Shown here piece after piece: positions 1 through 8,744 of a stretch of 64,000 nt of DNA; position 1 is the first letter of the stretch; every line of letters begins with the position of its first letter. The translations under genes and the position numbers were made by a program. Under the pieces are notes generated by a model. It saw nothing but the letters and a program-made list of their open reading frames with translations. It was not told where the DNA came from and searched no databases. The stretch is from Candidatus Parabeggiatoa sp. nov. 2 (GTDB lineage Bacteria; Pseudomonadota; Gammaproteobacteria; Beggiatoales; Beggiatoaceae), in contig NBMI01000001.1 in the NCBI GenBank assembly GCA_002085445.1, positions 1 to 64,000 on the forward strand, in the 5' to 3' direction.

Positions 1-162
1 TTCACTAACTACAATGGATTGTAGAATCCTTTCCTTTCAATCAATTAGCGAAAAAATCCTTTTTTATATACAATCCTTGTGGTTAATGGCCCCCAATTCA
101 AAAGCCATTTATTAGACGATAAATCTTTTGGCTAACGGAAAACTTTGGTTTTGACGGCCAAA
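1..162. repeat. Dispersed repeat block at window start
   Basis: Non-coding. It starts with a copy of the AT-rich unit containing CTACAATGGATTGTAG, which recurs near 1313, 1466 and 1603. It ends with a CCAAACTAAAGTTTGG palindrome of the class that runs into the end of the next gene. No gene is visible. Confidence 0.8.
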
Positions 163-369
163 CTAAAGTTTGGACTCCGGATAAAATTGATATGGGAAAG
201 CGTGACTACATCTCGGATTGATGACTCGAAGATTTTTTCGACTCGTTGTCCGAGCTAATATGAAATCTTTGCTTCTTGTTATGCCCATTATTAACACGTA
301 TTTATCCCGTTGTTCTCCATCCGGGAATATGTAACCCGGATGGTAGTAAATCTCTCCAGCTTCAGGCAT
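163..369 (-). pseudogene. Small toxin-like partner of the Panacea antitoxin, 3' end replaced by a repeat
   Basis: A 68-residue frame. The start ATG shares one base with the stop of the upstream antitoxin gene (TAATG), so the two are translationally coupled. The N-terminus (GEIYYHPGYIFPDG, then KDFILARTTSR) resembles the start of small MazF/PemK-like beta-barrel toxins, which would act on RNA in the cytoplasm. This assignment is an inference from pattern and gene context. The last residues, ESKL, and the stop come entirely from a CCAAACTTTAGTTTGG palindrome. The authentic C-terminus has probably been lost, and the remaining length is short for such toxins. Whether the product is still active cannot be told. 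Alternatively it is an unrelated small partner protein. Confidence 0.45.
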
Positions 370-941
370 TATTTTGACCCAACTTGTTCTAAAAGTGCGG
401 TATATTCTTTGGCGGCCGTCATAACATATTGTTCTTCCTCGGTATTTTCTACAACCAACCGGTAATCAATGCGTTGATTATAACCTTTTCCGTTATTCCA
501 AATTTTTTCCCATGCGCCATTTTCAGCATGGGTAACCTCGATCATATCGCTTGCATAATGAGCGTGATATCTGTCAGCAATTTCAGTCATTAAACGCAGT
601 TCCCTTTTTGTGAAAAAAGTCTCATCAAAATCAACTTTTGCCATAACCGTCTGACGTGTCAGTTTTCCAGTTTCAGAATTAATCTCTTGATACTTAATAA
701 AGACGTTATTTTGAAGGTATGGTTTAAAATTGTCCCATTCTTCCGCTAATGCAACTGGAACTGGGCCCATTTCCCAAGCATAATAGTCCATACCTGTTAC
801 ACTGCGTCCGGTTTGTCTAAAATGTTCAAAATCAAGTAAATATAGAAGTTTAAACAGTTTTGTTTTACCACAGTATTTGGTTTTCAATGAGAAAAATATA
901 ATGGCTTGAATGAATTTTTCACGTTGGTGAGTAATAATCAT
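369..941 (-). CDS. Panacea-domain (DUF4065) antitoxin-like protein
   Basis: A cytoplasmic protein of 190 residues with a Panacea/SocA-like domain. The pattern is a K-T-K-L-F-K-L-L-Y-L-L-D-F stretch near the N-terminus, followed by a YYAWEMGPVP motif. In this family the domain acts as the antitoxin of diverse two-gene toxin-antitoxin systems, sometimes with proteolytic adaptors. The start is chosen at ATG 941 because AGGAAG lies 8 bases upstream; a longer frame opens at 1004 without such a site. The downstream gene overlaps its stop by one base, as expected for a co-translated partner. Family call is good; function as antitoxin is inferred from family and gene order. Confidence 0.75.
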   Translation of the reverse strand: MIITHQREKFIQAIIFFSLKTKYCGKTKLFKLLYLLDFEHFRQTGRSVTGMDYYAWEMGPVPVALAEEWDNFKPYLQNNVFIKYQEINSETGKLTRQTVMAKVDFDETFFTKRELRLMTEIADRYHAHYASDMIEVTHAENGAWEKIWNNGKGYNQRIDYRLVVENTEEEQYVMTAAKEYTALLEQVGSK

Positions 942-1004
942 CAGTTTTCTTCCTATATTATGGGATTGGGGCCATTTTTCATACAAACTACTATTGTAGT
1001 CCAT

Positions 1005-1880
1005 CCCGCCGTTATGGGATTCAGCGCGAAATGATGTGATGGCCCTCTAGCGTTTTTCTGAATCTGCAATGGCGGTATAACAACACTGACTGGGTTGTTA
1101 AACAGATTATTTCTCCGTCTTAAAAATGACAAAACACGCCCAAGATTTCTCCGATCCTAGAAATGACAACAGCGCAGTTTGTAACGGTGCAAAGTATAAC
1201 GCTTGACGATTTTAAAAAAGTGGGCCATGTTTTGAAATGGAAAGTCTTGATTTTGTTAATGGCCCCCAATTCAAAGGCTATTTTTTTGTACATGCAGATT
1301 ACCTTAGCCGGTTTCACTAACTACAATGGATTGTAGAATCCTTTCCTTTCAATCAATTAGCGAAAAAATCCTTTTTTATATACAACCTTTTTTATATACA
1401 ATCCTTGTGGTTAATGGCCCCCAATTCAAAGGCTATTTTTTGTACATGCAGATTAGCTTAGCCGGCTTGAATAACTACAATGGATTGTAGAATCCTTTCC
1501 TTTCAATCAATTAGCGAAAAATCCTTTCTTATATACAATCCTTGTGGTTAATGGCCCCCAATTCAAAGGCTATTTTTTTGTACATGCAGATTACCTTAGC
1601 CGACTTGAATAACTACAATGGATTGTAGAGTCCTTGTAGTTATTGCATTGGCTTAATTAGTACACTTTTAATTATAATAATCCTTGGGCGTTTGGGCGCA
1701 CGAAAAAACGTGTTCATTGAGTAAAATGATGAAAGTGGGCCATGTTTTGAAATGGAAAGTCTTTATTTTGTTAATGGCCCTCAATTCAATTTTTTTTATT
1801 ATACGATAAATCTTTGACTCCTGCCAAACTAAAGTTTGGACTCCTGCCAAACGACTCCTGTTTGTTATCCATAAGATATC
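1005..1880. repeat. Repeat array: 140-150-bp units and GGGCCAT elements
   Basis: No credible gene in 876 bases. Three units of about 137-153 bp, each holding CTACAATGGATTGTAG, ATCCTTTCCTTTCAATC and a GTTAATGGCCCCCAATTC segment, follow each other from about 1205 to 1640. Two short elements bounded by GGGCCAT and ATGGCCC lie near 1218-1265 and 1737-1780. Short frames here translate the same repeat and share the peptide AINKIKTFHFKTWPTF. An 83-bp segment at 1679-1761 recurs at 4118-4200. Confidence 0.8.
1679..1761 (+). repeat. 83-bp direct repeat, left copy flanking the PARIS-like pair
   Basis: Starts AATCCTTGGGCGTTTGGGCG and ends AAATGGAAAGTC. It matches 4118-4200 with a single visible mismatch (GTTC against GATC). 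Same orientation. The AriA/AriB-like genes lie between the copies. Confidence 0.85.
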
Positions 1881-2678
1881 TCAATCTTGCTTAATGTTGC
1901 CTAACTTGTTATTGATTTCTACTATTAGCCTTTTCATATAAGGGTGCTTGTCTACTGGTTTAGCACCGATTTCGTATAACGCCTCGCTTTTATACTTAAC
2001 CATTCTTTTACGAGCATTGAGATACACGGATAACACTTTAAAAAGTATTTTACCTCTTAGTTTTAATTTGAAATCCTTTTTAATTTCTGATATCAAATCC
2101 TGATCGGGTAGATTAAAATCTTTCCTAAGTATTAAATCAGCTTGAGCATAAGTGTTATCATCACTATAGTTAATGCTAATGTAAGTTTCATTTACATTGA
2201 TAGGCTGATTATGCAATAGAATAATATCAATTCTAGCTCTTTTCCCGTTTTTGTATTCTTCGACTTCAAAAGCAAACCATTCAATAATTTTTTCAAGCAA
2301 CTGTTTATAATCATTCAGTTCTTCTTCATCCAATAAATCATCTAGTTTAGTTGAACCGGCATAAATATCATTTTCTATACTATATCCGGCTGTCCAGACG
2401 ATGTCAGAATAATCGCTTGGAATGCCAAGAAATACATACATATCTTGATCGGCTAAAAACGCTGTCTTGAGGTGAGAAAATTCATTTCTACGTTGATAGA
2501 CAGACAATAATTTTTCTCTACCACCGCATTGTATCGCACTGGCTTTAAGTGGTTTTATGTGTTGTTTTAGCCACCTATAAACCATGACATCTTCTGAACC
2601 TTCCACAAGAAGGGTAGGCACAGAGGAATGACGGAGCATACTGACTAATTCATCGACAGTCAGTTCTCTCTTCTTCAT
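1881..2678 (-). CDS. ariB: AriB-like TOPRIM (DUF4435) effector of a PARIS-like defence system
   Basis: A 265-residue cytoplasmic protein with a DUF4435/OLD-type TOPRIM nuclease signature: LLVEGSEDVMVY near the N-terminus, placing the catalytic-type glutamate at position 26, and the acidic LADQD motif about 70 residues on. In PARIS the TOPRIM subunit AriB is released by the ATPase AriA when a phage anti-restriction protein is sensed and then causes abortive infection. Here it directly follows an AAA15-type ATPase gene and overlaps its stop by one base (TGATG), with GGGAGG just upstream; a GTG one codon earlier is also possible. System identity is inferred from the domain pair and order; other ATPase-TOPRIM defence pairs are the alternative. 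Confidence 0.7.
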   Translation of the reverse strand: MKKRELTVDELVSMLRHSSVPTLLVEGSEDVMVYRWLKQHIKPLKASAIQCGGREKLLSVYQRRNEFSHLKTAFLADQDMYVFLGIPSDYSDIVWTAGYSIENDIYAGSTKLDDLLDEEELNDYKQLLEKIIEWFAFEVEEYKNGKRARIDIILLHNQPINVNETYISINYSDDNTYAQADLILRKDFNLPDQDLISEIKKDFKLKLRGKILFKVLSVYLNARKRMVKYKSEALYEIGAKPVDKHPYMKRLIVEINNKLGNIKQD

Positions 2679-3802
2679 CACTTCCTCCCTTCGTCCAAAA
2701 TGAGTTCTTTGTCAGGAAATTGGGAATAAATAAAAGGCGAGTGGGTTGCAATAAGAAATTGATTGTCTGTTCCTTGTTCCATTAATACATCAAACAGTAT
2801 TCTTTGCCAATCCACATGCAAACTCAATTCTGGTTCATCAATCAAGATAATGCCTTTTGAGTAGAACGCGTTATAGCATAAGAAACTCAACATCTGTTTT
2901 TCTCCAGAGGAGAGTTTATCAGATGATAAGGCATTTGTCGCTTTTCCTAATGTTAGGTTTTCAGTCAGTTTGATGCCTTGGTATTGAAAAATGCTGTTTA
3001 CCCATTTTGAAAGCGTGGTAAACGGTTTTAAGAGTTCCTCCGTTTTTTCAGTGACTTCATCGGCTTTGATCTGAATGTCATGCAACGCGTCTTTTTCTGT
3101 ATCTATCGACGAGGCAAGGGCTGTACGTTCTGTTATAAACTTGGCGAGTTCTTTTTGGAGTTCATTGGTTCTTTCTGAAATGTCAGCATATTGTCTCGCA
3201 ATAAAATTGACAATATCGTCGGTGGAAATGGAGGCGATAAAGTGGTGTTTTTGTACCGATAACTCTTTAGAGAGGTTATCAAGTCCTTCGTCTAGTGTTT
3301 GGTAAATACGCCCCCGTTGCCTGGCGGCATCGTAAAATCGATTAACGCCTATTTCAGGCTGACTGGTAAAAAAGCCTCCTTCCATACGTCTAAAAGTGGG
3401 AAAGAAAATCGAGGATTCTGACACGTTAAGGATTTCTTTATTGAGGAATTGATAAAATCCATTTTCTGCATAAGCTTCTATGGAGATATGTTGTTCTCCT
3501 TTGCCAATATTCCATCTGACGGAAATATTTTTTTGACTAAAACCTTCTGTTTCAGCCCGTATAATACTTAAACTAAAGGTATTCGTTTCAATCAAAATTT
3601 CCTCAAACAGCGCCTCTTCAGTCATAAAAGAAATCATTCTGTCAATATTCCCACTGATCAAATACCAGATCAGTTTCAATAGCGTCGTTTTTCCAGAGCC
3701 ATTTTTGCCTGTCAACACGTTAATGTCTTTATTAAAATGGAGATCAAAGTTTAACGCGTCATTTTGATTTAAATGGGTTACCTTAAAATGCTTAATGATC
3801 AT
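2678..3802 (-). CDS. ariA: AriA-like AAA15/ABC-type ATPase of a PARIS-like defence system
   Basis: About 374 residues. It has a complete ABC/AAA15 ATPase: Walker A GKNGSGKTT near 32-40, a coiled-coil middle section, the signature SSGEKQM near 298, Walker B IILIDEPE near 318 and a switch histidine in ATHSP near 352. In PARIS, AriA forms the sensor scaffold that holds AriB. The ATG at 3802 has AAGGTG 8 bases upstream; an in-frame GTG at 3814 overlaps that site and is less likely. The gene is first of the pair and has no other operon partner. The flanks are repeats, which fits a horizontally moved cassette. Confidence 0.75.
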   Translation of the reverse strand: MIIKHFKVTHLNQNDALNFDLHFNKDINVLTGKNGSGKTTLLKLIWYLISGNIDRMISFMTEEALFEEILIETNTFSLSIIRAETEGFSQKNISVRWNIGKGEQHISIEAYAENGFYQFLNKEILNVSESSIFFPTFRRMEGGFFTSQPEIGVNRFYDAARQRGRIYQTLDEGLDNLSKELSVQKHHFIASISTDDIVNFIARQYADISERTNELQKELAKFITERTALASSIDTEKDALHDIQIKADEVTEKTEELLKPFTTLSKWVNSIFQYQGIKLTENLTLGKATNALSSDKLSSGEKQMLSFLCYNAFYSKGIILIDEPELSLHVDWQRILFDVLMEQGTDNQFLIATHSPFIYSQFPDKELILDEGRK

Positions 3803-4294
3803 TTTTTTTGACACCTTTGTTGATTTTCAGATTTCCTGGGGCGTTGCCCCAGGCTTTATTAATATCGCCCCGTTGGGGCTTTTCGTAGATGAAAATCTCG
3901 GCGGTGGTGACTTGCGCGCTGTTCGGGCCTCTAATCGGCCGCTTGAAAGACCTACGCCGCTTGGGTGCATATGGGGCAGTCATTATACAGTCGTTTTTAA
4001 CAAATTCAACGGTGAATATTGGCAACCTGAGTGTGAGTAATGGCAACGCTACCTTTTGCGTTAGTCGGTGGCGTTTGGCTCATCGGGTACAATCCCAAAG
4101 AAATCTTTTTTTATAAGAATCCTTGGGCGTTTGGGCGCACGAAAAAACGTGATCATTGAGTAAAATGATGAAAGTGGGCCATGTTTTGAAATGGAAAGTC
4201 CAAGATAAATCTTGGACTCCGGACGAAATCTAGTTGGCTGCGAAATTATTTTTCTGAAATTCTATAGGGGCAACGCCCCTGTTTTGGGCTAAAA
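3803..4294. repeat. Intergenic repeat block between the ATPase and porin genes
   Basis: About 490 bases without a credible gene. It holds copies of GGGGCGTTGCCCCAGG and GCCCCGTTGGGGCTTTT palindromes, the 83-bp direct repeat at 4118-4200, a CCAAGATAAATCTTGG palindrome near 4200 and another GGGGCAACGCCCCTG element just after the porin stop. Apparent frames on both strands read through these palindromes. Confidence 0.7.
4118..4200 (+). repeat. 83-bp direct repeat, right copy flanking the PARIS-like pair
   Basis: Second copy of the segment at 1679-1761, same orientation and nearly identical. Together the two copies bracket about 2.4 kb holding only the AriA/AriB-like genes and short repeats. Confidence 0.85.
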
Positions 4295-5446
4295 TCAAAA
4301 AACATATTGAAAACGGATCGTAAAGGCATCTCCGTCATCATTATCAGGTTCCGCATTGTCCAATTGAGTCAGGATGTAATTAGCGGAAATACGGACTGAT
4401 TTATTGGCAAACCAATTTAGCCCTAAACCGATATTTTCAGCCTGAACCCCTTCGTTATTATCTTCAGCGTTTAAAACACTATAACGCCCCATCAATTGCC
4501 AGGCTCCATAGGGAGATGAAGGCGTAACCGCACCAAATTTTCCATTCTTATAGCCTCGAGTGCCGTTTATTAAAAAACCCAATTCGGCGTAGTAACCATC
4601 ATGCTTGGCATCCTGAGCGCCTTCGTTGGCATTAACCGATAATTGCATATATTCACTTTGGATGGATAAAGGCCCAAACAGGGCCGCCGCTTCAACACCA
4701 AGTAGGTTGAGATTGTCAGCAACCGTTTTTCCGCTGGTGACAATCTGTTGGGCTAAGTGAACTTCAGCGCGATCTTTCACTTGAAACTCGTTACCCCCAA
4801 AATCACGGTAAGAACCGGCTAATCCTAGATGAATCAACGAGTTCTCTGTTCGCAGGGGTGCGAATGTGACACGTCCGGTTACCGCGTAAGTGTCCTTCTC
4901 TGAATTATCCGCTTCAGGCCCACCCTTAGAATAAGAGGAGTTACCACTACTACTTTGACTGTAAACGCCAAGTTCGGCACTCGTATTGCCCGGATAAGTG
5001 GAGACAGTTAAACCGATGCTCCGCTCTGGTGCAAAAGCACTTGAAATCATTGTCCGTTCAAGAAAGAGAACCCTTTCAGCGTTGACTAACATTTGTAAGC
5101 CAAAAGGTTCCTTACGCTTACCAAAGGTTAAATCGAATGGGCCTAACCCATTGTATTTCAAAAAAACTTCCTTCCAAGCAGTCTTCGTTGAACCCTCATG
5201 TTCAGTGATTTGAGTTTGGATCATACTTTCCCAATGTTCGTCGAATTTACTTTTCATGTAAACACGCACCAAACGTATTTCATTATCACTGCCGGATTTT
5301 CCAGCACTATGATGGACACCGTTGTAATAACTGTGATCCCACAGTAGTTTTGCCCCGATTTGTACGTCGGCAAAAACTGGCGGTATGGAAAGCAGACTAA
5401 AACCAGTTGCCACCATGCTAAAATGTCTTAAGAACATTTTATTCAT
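4295..5446 (-). CDS. OprO/OprP-type outer-membrane porin
   Basis: A 383-residue outer-membrane beta-barrel of the phosphate-selective porin O/P family. Residues 1-26 form a signal peptide ending in VFA. The body shows alternating strand patterns with KLLWDHSYYNG early, VRLVRVYMKSKF-like strands and FGKRKEPFGLQ, the conserved feature of this family. It ends in FQYVF, with the terminal phenylalanine needed for barrel insertion. Despite the family name, substrates vary (phosphate, polyphosphate, other anions) and cannot be read from sequence. It stands alone, convergent with nothing, and is divergent from the alginate-export-type porin downstream on the other strand. Confidence 0.85.
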   Translation of the reverse strand: MNKMFLRHFSMVATGFSLLSIPPVFADVQIGAKLLWDHSYYNGVHHSAGKSGSDNEIRLVRVYMKSKFDEHWESMIQTQITEHEGSTKTAWKEVFLKYNGLGPFDLTFGKRKEPFGLQMLVNAERVLFLERTMISSAFAPERSIGLTVSTYPGNTSAELGVYSQSSSGNSSYSKGGPEADNSEKDTYAVTGRVTFAPLRTENSLIHLGLAGSYRDFGGNEFQVKDRAEVHLAQQIVTSGKTVADNLNLLGVEAAALFGPLSIQSEYMQLSVNANEGAQDAKHDGYYAELGFLINGTRGYKNGKFGAVTPSSPYGAWQLMGRYSVLNAEDNNEGVQAENIGLGLNWFANKSVRISANYILTQLDNAEPDNDDGDAFTIRFQYVF

Positions 5447-6097
5447 TTTTCTTAATCCTCCTGTCGATGTTCAAGTTATACTGAACACCGCTATTGGCAA
5501 AGCGCTTTCTGTCAGATTTTTGAATAAAAATCTGTCGCCCATCAAGTTAAGATTTCTCCAAGATACAAAAGCGCAAATTGGGTGTAAAGTCTAGCAAATT
5601 ATCTTATGTTGAAAAAACTCAATTAGGCTAAAAATCCGATGTCTTTGAGACATCGGATTTTTTAAAAAGTCTTATATGCGCTTTTTCCGTTAATGTCAAT
5701 GTGAATTGCTAATTGATAATGAGTAATGGGCACTTCTTATGGTAATTGCTTGATGAGCACGTTTTCGTGAATTTCCAGCCCGGTTTTGTCAACTTATAGA
5801 TTGATACGTACGCTTGTGTCAAAAATATTTTAAACGTCAAAACGGCGTGTCAGAAAAAATGTAGCCGGCATTCTATCATAATCGCTCGAAAAATTGACTG
5901 ACAACGCAAAAAGTTAATACCGCTCGATGCCCAGTGTTAAAAAGGGCAACCACAAGGGATTGCCCCTACAATATCGTTTGTAAATGTCAGGGCAATCCTT
6001 TATAGTTACTTTGGTTTGGAGGTATTGAGGGCTTTCCCCTTTTTCTCTGAAAAATTATAGCAGTACTAAAGCTCATAAACCACAATAAGGAGAAGAG
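5447..6097. other. Intergenic region between two divergent porin genes
   Basis: 651 bases, with room for both promoters. It contains a hairpin at 5630-5662 and a stretch of repeat DNA near 5950 (GGGCAACCACAAGGGATTGCC type). The rest is low-complexity AT-rich sequence in which I see no gene or recognised site. Confidence 0.5.
5630..5662. terminator. Terminator-like hairpin, GACATCGG family
   Basis: A near-perfect inverted repeat with stem AAAATCCGATGTC, loop TTT and a run of T after the stem. The same hairpin stands at 15643-15676 and related ones at 25965, 41490 and 56964, so it is a dispersed element. It sits 180 bases upstream of the porin gene on the other strand, where no gene needs a terminator. 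Confidence 0.5.
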
Positions 6098-7341
6098 ATG
6101 AAATTTCCAAAACTCAGTTTTGCGGTTACCGGTATTTTGTTGGGGACAAGTGGCCTAGCTCAAGTGGCCTAGCTCTCGCTGACAATAATGAGGGTTTTTT
6201 GCCTCTGTTTTCCGAACATGACCTTCAGCTTAGAATCCGACCTCGCTACGAATATGCGGACGTAGATGGCGGGGCTGATGCGGCCAATGCCTTTACGGTA
6301 CGAACCGTTCTCAGTGGCGGATTTTATCGTGTGGCTGGAATTCCGGATACTGAGGCTCATCTTGAGATAACTAACGTTAGCCATTTTGGTTTTATGGATG
6401 AGTTTGTTCCTGAACAGAAGGGCTATGATGTGATTATGGATCCCTCACAAACGAGGGTGACTCAAGCTCATTTGAACTATAAGCTTGGCAAGACCACTTT
6501 CATAGCCGGGCGGAGTTTGCAGGTATTCGACAACCAGCGGTTTATCGGTCATGTGGGATGGCGGCAAATGCCACAAACTTTCGACATGATTGCGGTGAAT
6601 GATAAGAGTGTTGATGGTTTGAGTCTGACTGGTGCCTATGTCACTCGAGCCAACCGGATATTCGCGGACGCTCGTCGCGCACTTGATACCAATACCGTTC
6701 TGCTGCATGGTAACTACACCGTTGCACCGGCATTCAAACTGTCGGCATACGGATATCTGCTGGCCTCCATTCATGATACCTTTGGTGTGAGGGCAACTGG
6801 GAAGACCGGCTTTTCCGGGGTTAAAGTCAGTTATGAGGCCGAATACGCGTTTCAGGGCAAACCCAGCTTTGAAGAAGAGTCAATGGGTAGTGTCAAGCCC
6901 GATCATGAGGCGAATTATTACAAATTGGGCTTTAGGGTCAACTATAGTGGCTTTGTCACTGGTGTAGACTACGAAGTGCTCGGAGAGAAGGATGGTTCAG
7001 GGGGCGGCGCCTTCAGTACCCCGTTGGCAACTCTTCACGGTATGAACGGTTGGGCGGATAAATTCCTCGCAACGCCGGCGAACGGACTGGTGGATACCAG
7101 TTTCACGCTGGGCTACATCAATAAACAGTTTGGGAGACTCATCGGCATTTATCACAGCTTTGAAAGTGATAACGGCGGTGACGATTATGGAAGTGAGGTG
7201 GACGTGATTTATGCCTATCCGGTTTATAAAAATCTGGGGTTGATTCTGAAGGCCGCCTTTTATGATGAAGGCGATGGTTTGGCTAATAACGATACGACTA
7301 AATACTGGGCCATGCTGGATTATAAGTTTAATTTCAAGTAG
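6098..7341 (+). pseudogene. Alginate-export-family outer-membrane porin, out of frame by a 14-bp duplication
   Basis: ATG 6098 has AAGGAGA upstream and opens a signal peptide (MKFPKLSFAVTGILLGTSG...). A perfect 14-bp tandem duplication (CAAGTGGCCTAGCT at 6147-6160 and 6161-6174) shifts the frame and creates a TAG at 6170. Removing one copy restores one frame of about 409 residues, with an ALAD-type cleavage site leading into the mature barrel, which is intact from 6199. That barrel has family motifs QRFIGHVGWRQMPQTFD and the PLATLHGMNGWADKFL stretch. The family exports alginate or takes up other solutes through an 18-strand barrel. The intact body suggests a recent or reversible mutation. An unlikely alternative is internal initiation at 6199 without a signal peptide. 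Confidence 0.85.
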
Positions 7342-7361
7342 TTCTGTCTTACAATCATCTA

Positions 7362-7596
7362 GGGGCGTTGCCCCTGGCGTGTAGGGGCAATCCTTTATGG
7401 TTGCCCTCACCCAAAAGCGGTACGATATGGCATTGGGGCGTTGCCCCTGGCGTGTAGGGGCAATCCTTTATGGTTGCCCTCACCCAAAAGCGGTACGATA
7501 TGGCATTGGGGCGTTGCCCCTGTCGTGTAGGGGCAATCCTTTATGGTTGCCCTCACCCAAAAGCGGTACGATATGGCATTGGGGCGTTGCCCCTGG
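7362..7596 (+). repeat. Three and a bit tandem copies of a 73-bp unit
   Basis: Units start at 7362, 7435 and 7508 (GGGGCGTTGCCCCTG...), and a partial fourth starts at 7581. They are nearly identical. Each holds the GGGGCGTTGCCCC palindrome, GTAGGGGCAATCC, TTTATGGTTGCC and ACCCAAAAGCGGTACG. The inverse of part of the unit is found at 23264-23340. 73 is not a multiple of three, yet the + strand stays open through the array; I do not take this as coding. Confidence 0.9.
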
Positions 7597-7690
7597 CTTT
7601 AATATTAATGGCATTGCATCGCCCCCTGGGTTTAAGCATTGCGTAGTGGTACTAAAATTTGGTAAACCTATTTAATAGGAGGGAAAAAAT

Positions 7691-7996
7691 ATGAAATTTT
7701 CAAAACTCAGTTTTGCGGCGGTTGGGATTTTGCTAGGGACAAGTGGCCTAGTAGTCTCTTGCGGTGGCGGTGATGCCGTTACGCGAGATTCCAAGCCACA
7801 AACTGCTACTCTAAGCGAATCGACCCATGATGGTTCCGAGCCATGTGATCCGCGGATGACGGAGGATTTAGGCTATGGGGAGGAAGGAGCGGCATCTCCA
7901 CAGCCTCCTCTAAGTAAACCTCGCCAAAATTCTGGTAGCGGTGATGCTCAAACTCACCAGGTGGATGCCGGCTGTATTTTGCCTGAAATGAAGTGA
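7691..7996 (+). CDS. Small lipoprotein, first of two tandem sisters
   Basis: 101 residues, no known family recognised. TAGGAGGG precedes the ATG. The signal peptide MKFSKLSFAAVGILLGTSG ends in a lipobox VVSC with the acylated cysteine at 24, followed by GGGDAVTRDS. The mature part is short, rich in Pro, Ser, Gly and acidic residues, with few hydrophobics, and ends CILPEMK; it is probably unfolded or a peptide display tether. The signal peptide is nearly the same as that of the porin just upstream. A sister gene begins at 8262 with the same upstream DNA, so a module of about 560 bp has been duplicated. Confidence 0.75.
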   Translation: MKFSKLSFAAVGILLGTSGLVVSCGGGDAVTRDSKPQTATLSESTHDGSEPCDPRMTEDLGYGEEGAASPQPPLSKPRQNSGSGDAQTHQVDAGCILPEMK

Positions 7997-8261
7997 GGAT
8001 GGCATGCTCCCTTGTGTGTGTTTTTGGATTGGATTTTAGTAGGATAGGTGGCGGCTGCGTGTTCAAACAGGCAGCCAAGTAGCCGTCGCCTTGCGTGACT
8101 ACAAGGCGCTTGCCATAGATAGGGTTATTTTAGTTTTTAGTTGTCTTTCTGTTGAAGATGAACAATCTCCAAGATAAATCTTGGACTCCAATTTCCAAGA
8201 TAAATCTTGGACTCCAATGGTACTCAAATTTGGTAAACCTATTTAATAGGAGGGAGAAACT

Positions 8262-8546
8262 ATGAAATTTTCAAAACTCCGTTTTGCGGCGGTTGGGATT
8301 TTGCTGGGGACAAGTGGCTTAGTAGTCTCTTGCGGTGGCGGTGATGCCGTTACGCGAGATTCAGAGCCACCCGTTACTCGCCAATCTCCCCATGATGAAG
8401 CCGACTGTATTTTGCCAGAGTTAGGTGGTTCTGGGAATGAAGGATCAGCACCTTCACAGCCTACTCGACCTCGCCAAAATTCTGGCAGCGGTAATGCTCA
8501 AGCGCTCCATGATGAGGCTGACTGTATTTTGCCTGAGCTGAAGTGA
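8262..8546 (+). CDS. Small lipoprotein, second of two tandem sisters
   Basis: 94 residues. The signal peptide and lipobox (VVSC, cysteine 24) are almost identical to the sister at 7691, and TAGGAGGGAG gives the ribosome site. The mature part contains the motif HDEADCILPEL twice, once in the middle and once at the C-terminus, with paired cysteines that could form disulfides. The first sister keeps only a CILPE-type end. No family recognised and no function proposed beyond an anchored periplasmic or surface peptide. Similarity continues past the stop on both sides, so promoter and trailer were copied too. Confidence 0.75.
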   Translation: MKFSKLRFAAVGILLGTSGLVVSCGGGDAVTRDSEPPVTRQSPHDEADCILPELGGSGNEGSAPSQPTRPRQNSGSGNAQALHDEADCILPELK

Positions 8547-8744
8547 GGATGGGGCTGCTCCCTTGTGTGTTTGGATTGGATTTTAGTCGGATAGGGTGGG
8601 TGTTTAAAACGGCACCCAATATTCCGTTGCCCTGCGTGAATGGTGCTCGCCATAGTTGATAAGTACTGAAGCATAAATTTTCTGGTATTTATCGATAAGC
8701 CAATATCGAAGGGGCAATCCCACGTGCAAAGCCCCTTTTGATTC

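Noticed and set aside
1120-1850. Two short frames sharing AINKIKTFHFKTWPTF
   Set aside because: The shared peptide is a translation of the GGGCCAT element, not evidence of related proteins.
7397-7675. A 92-residue open frame through the 73-bp tandem array
   Set aside because: It only translates repeat units, has no ribosome site and no composition like its neighbours.
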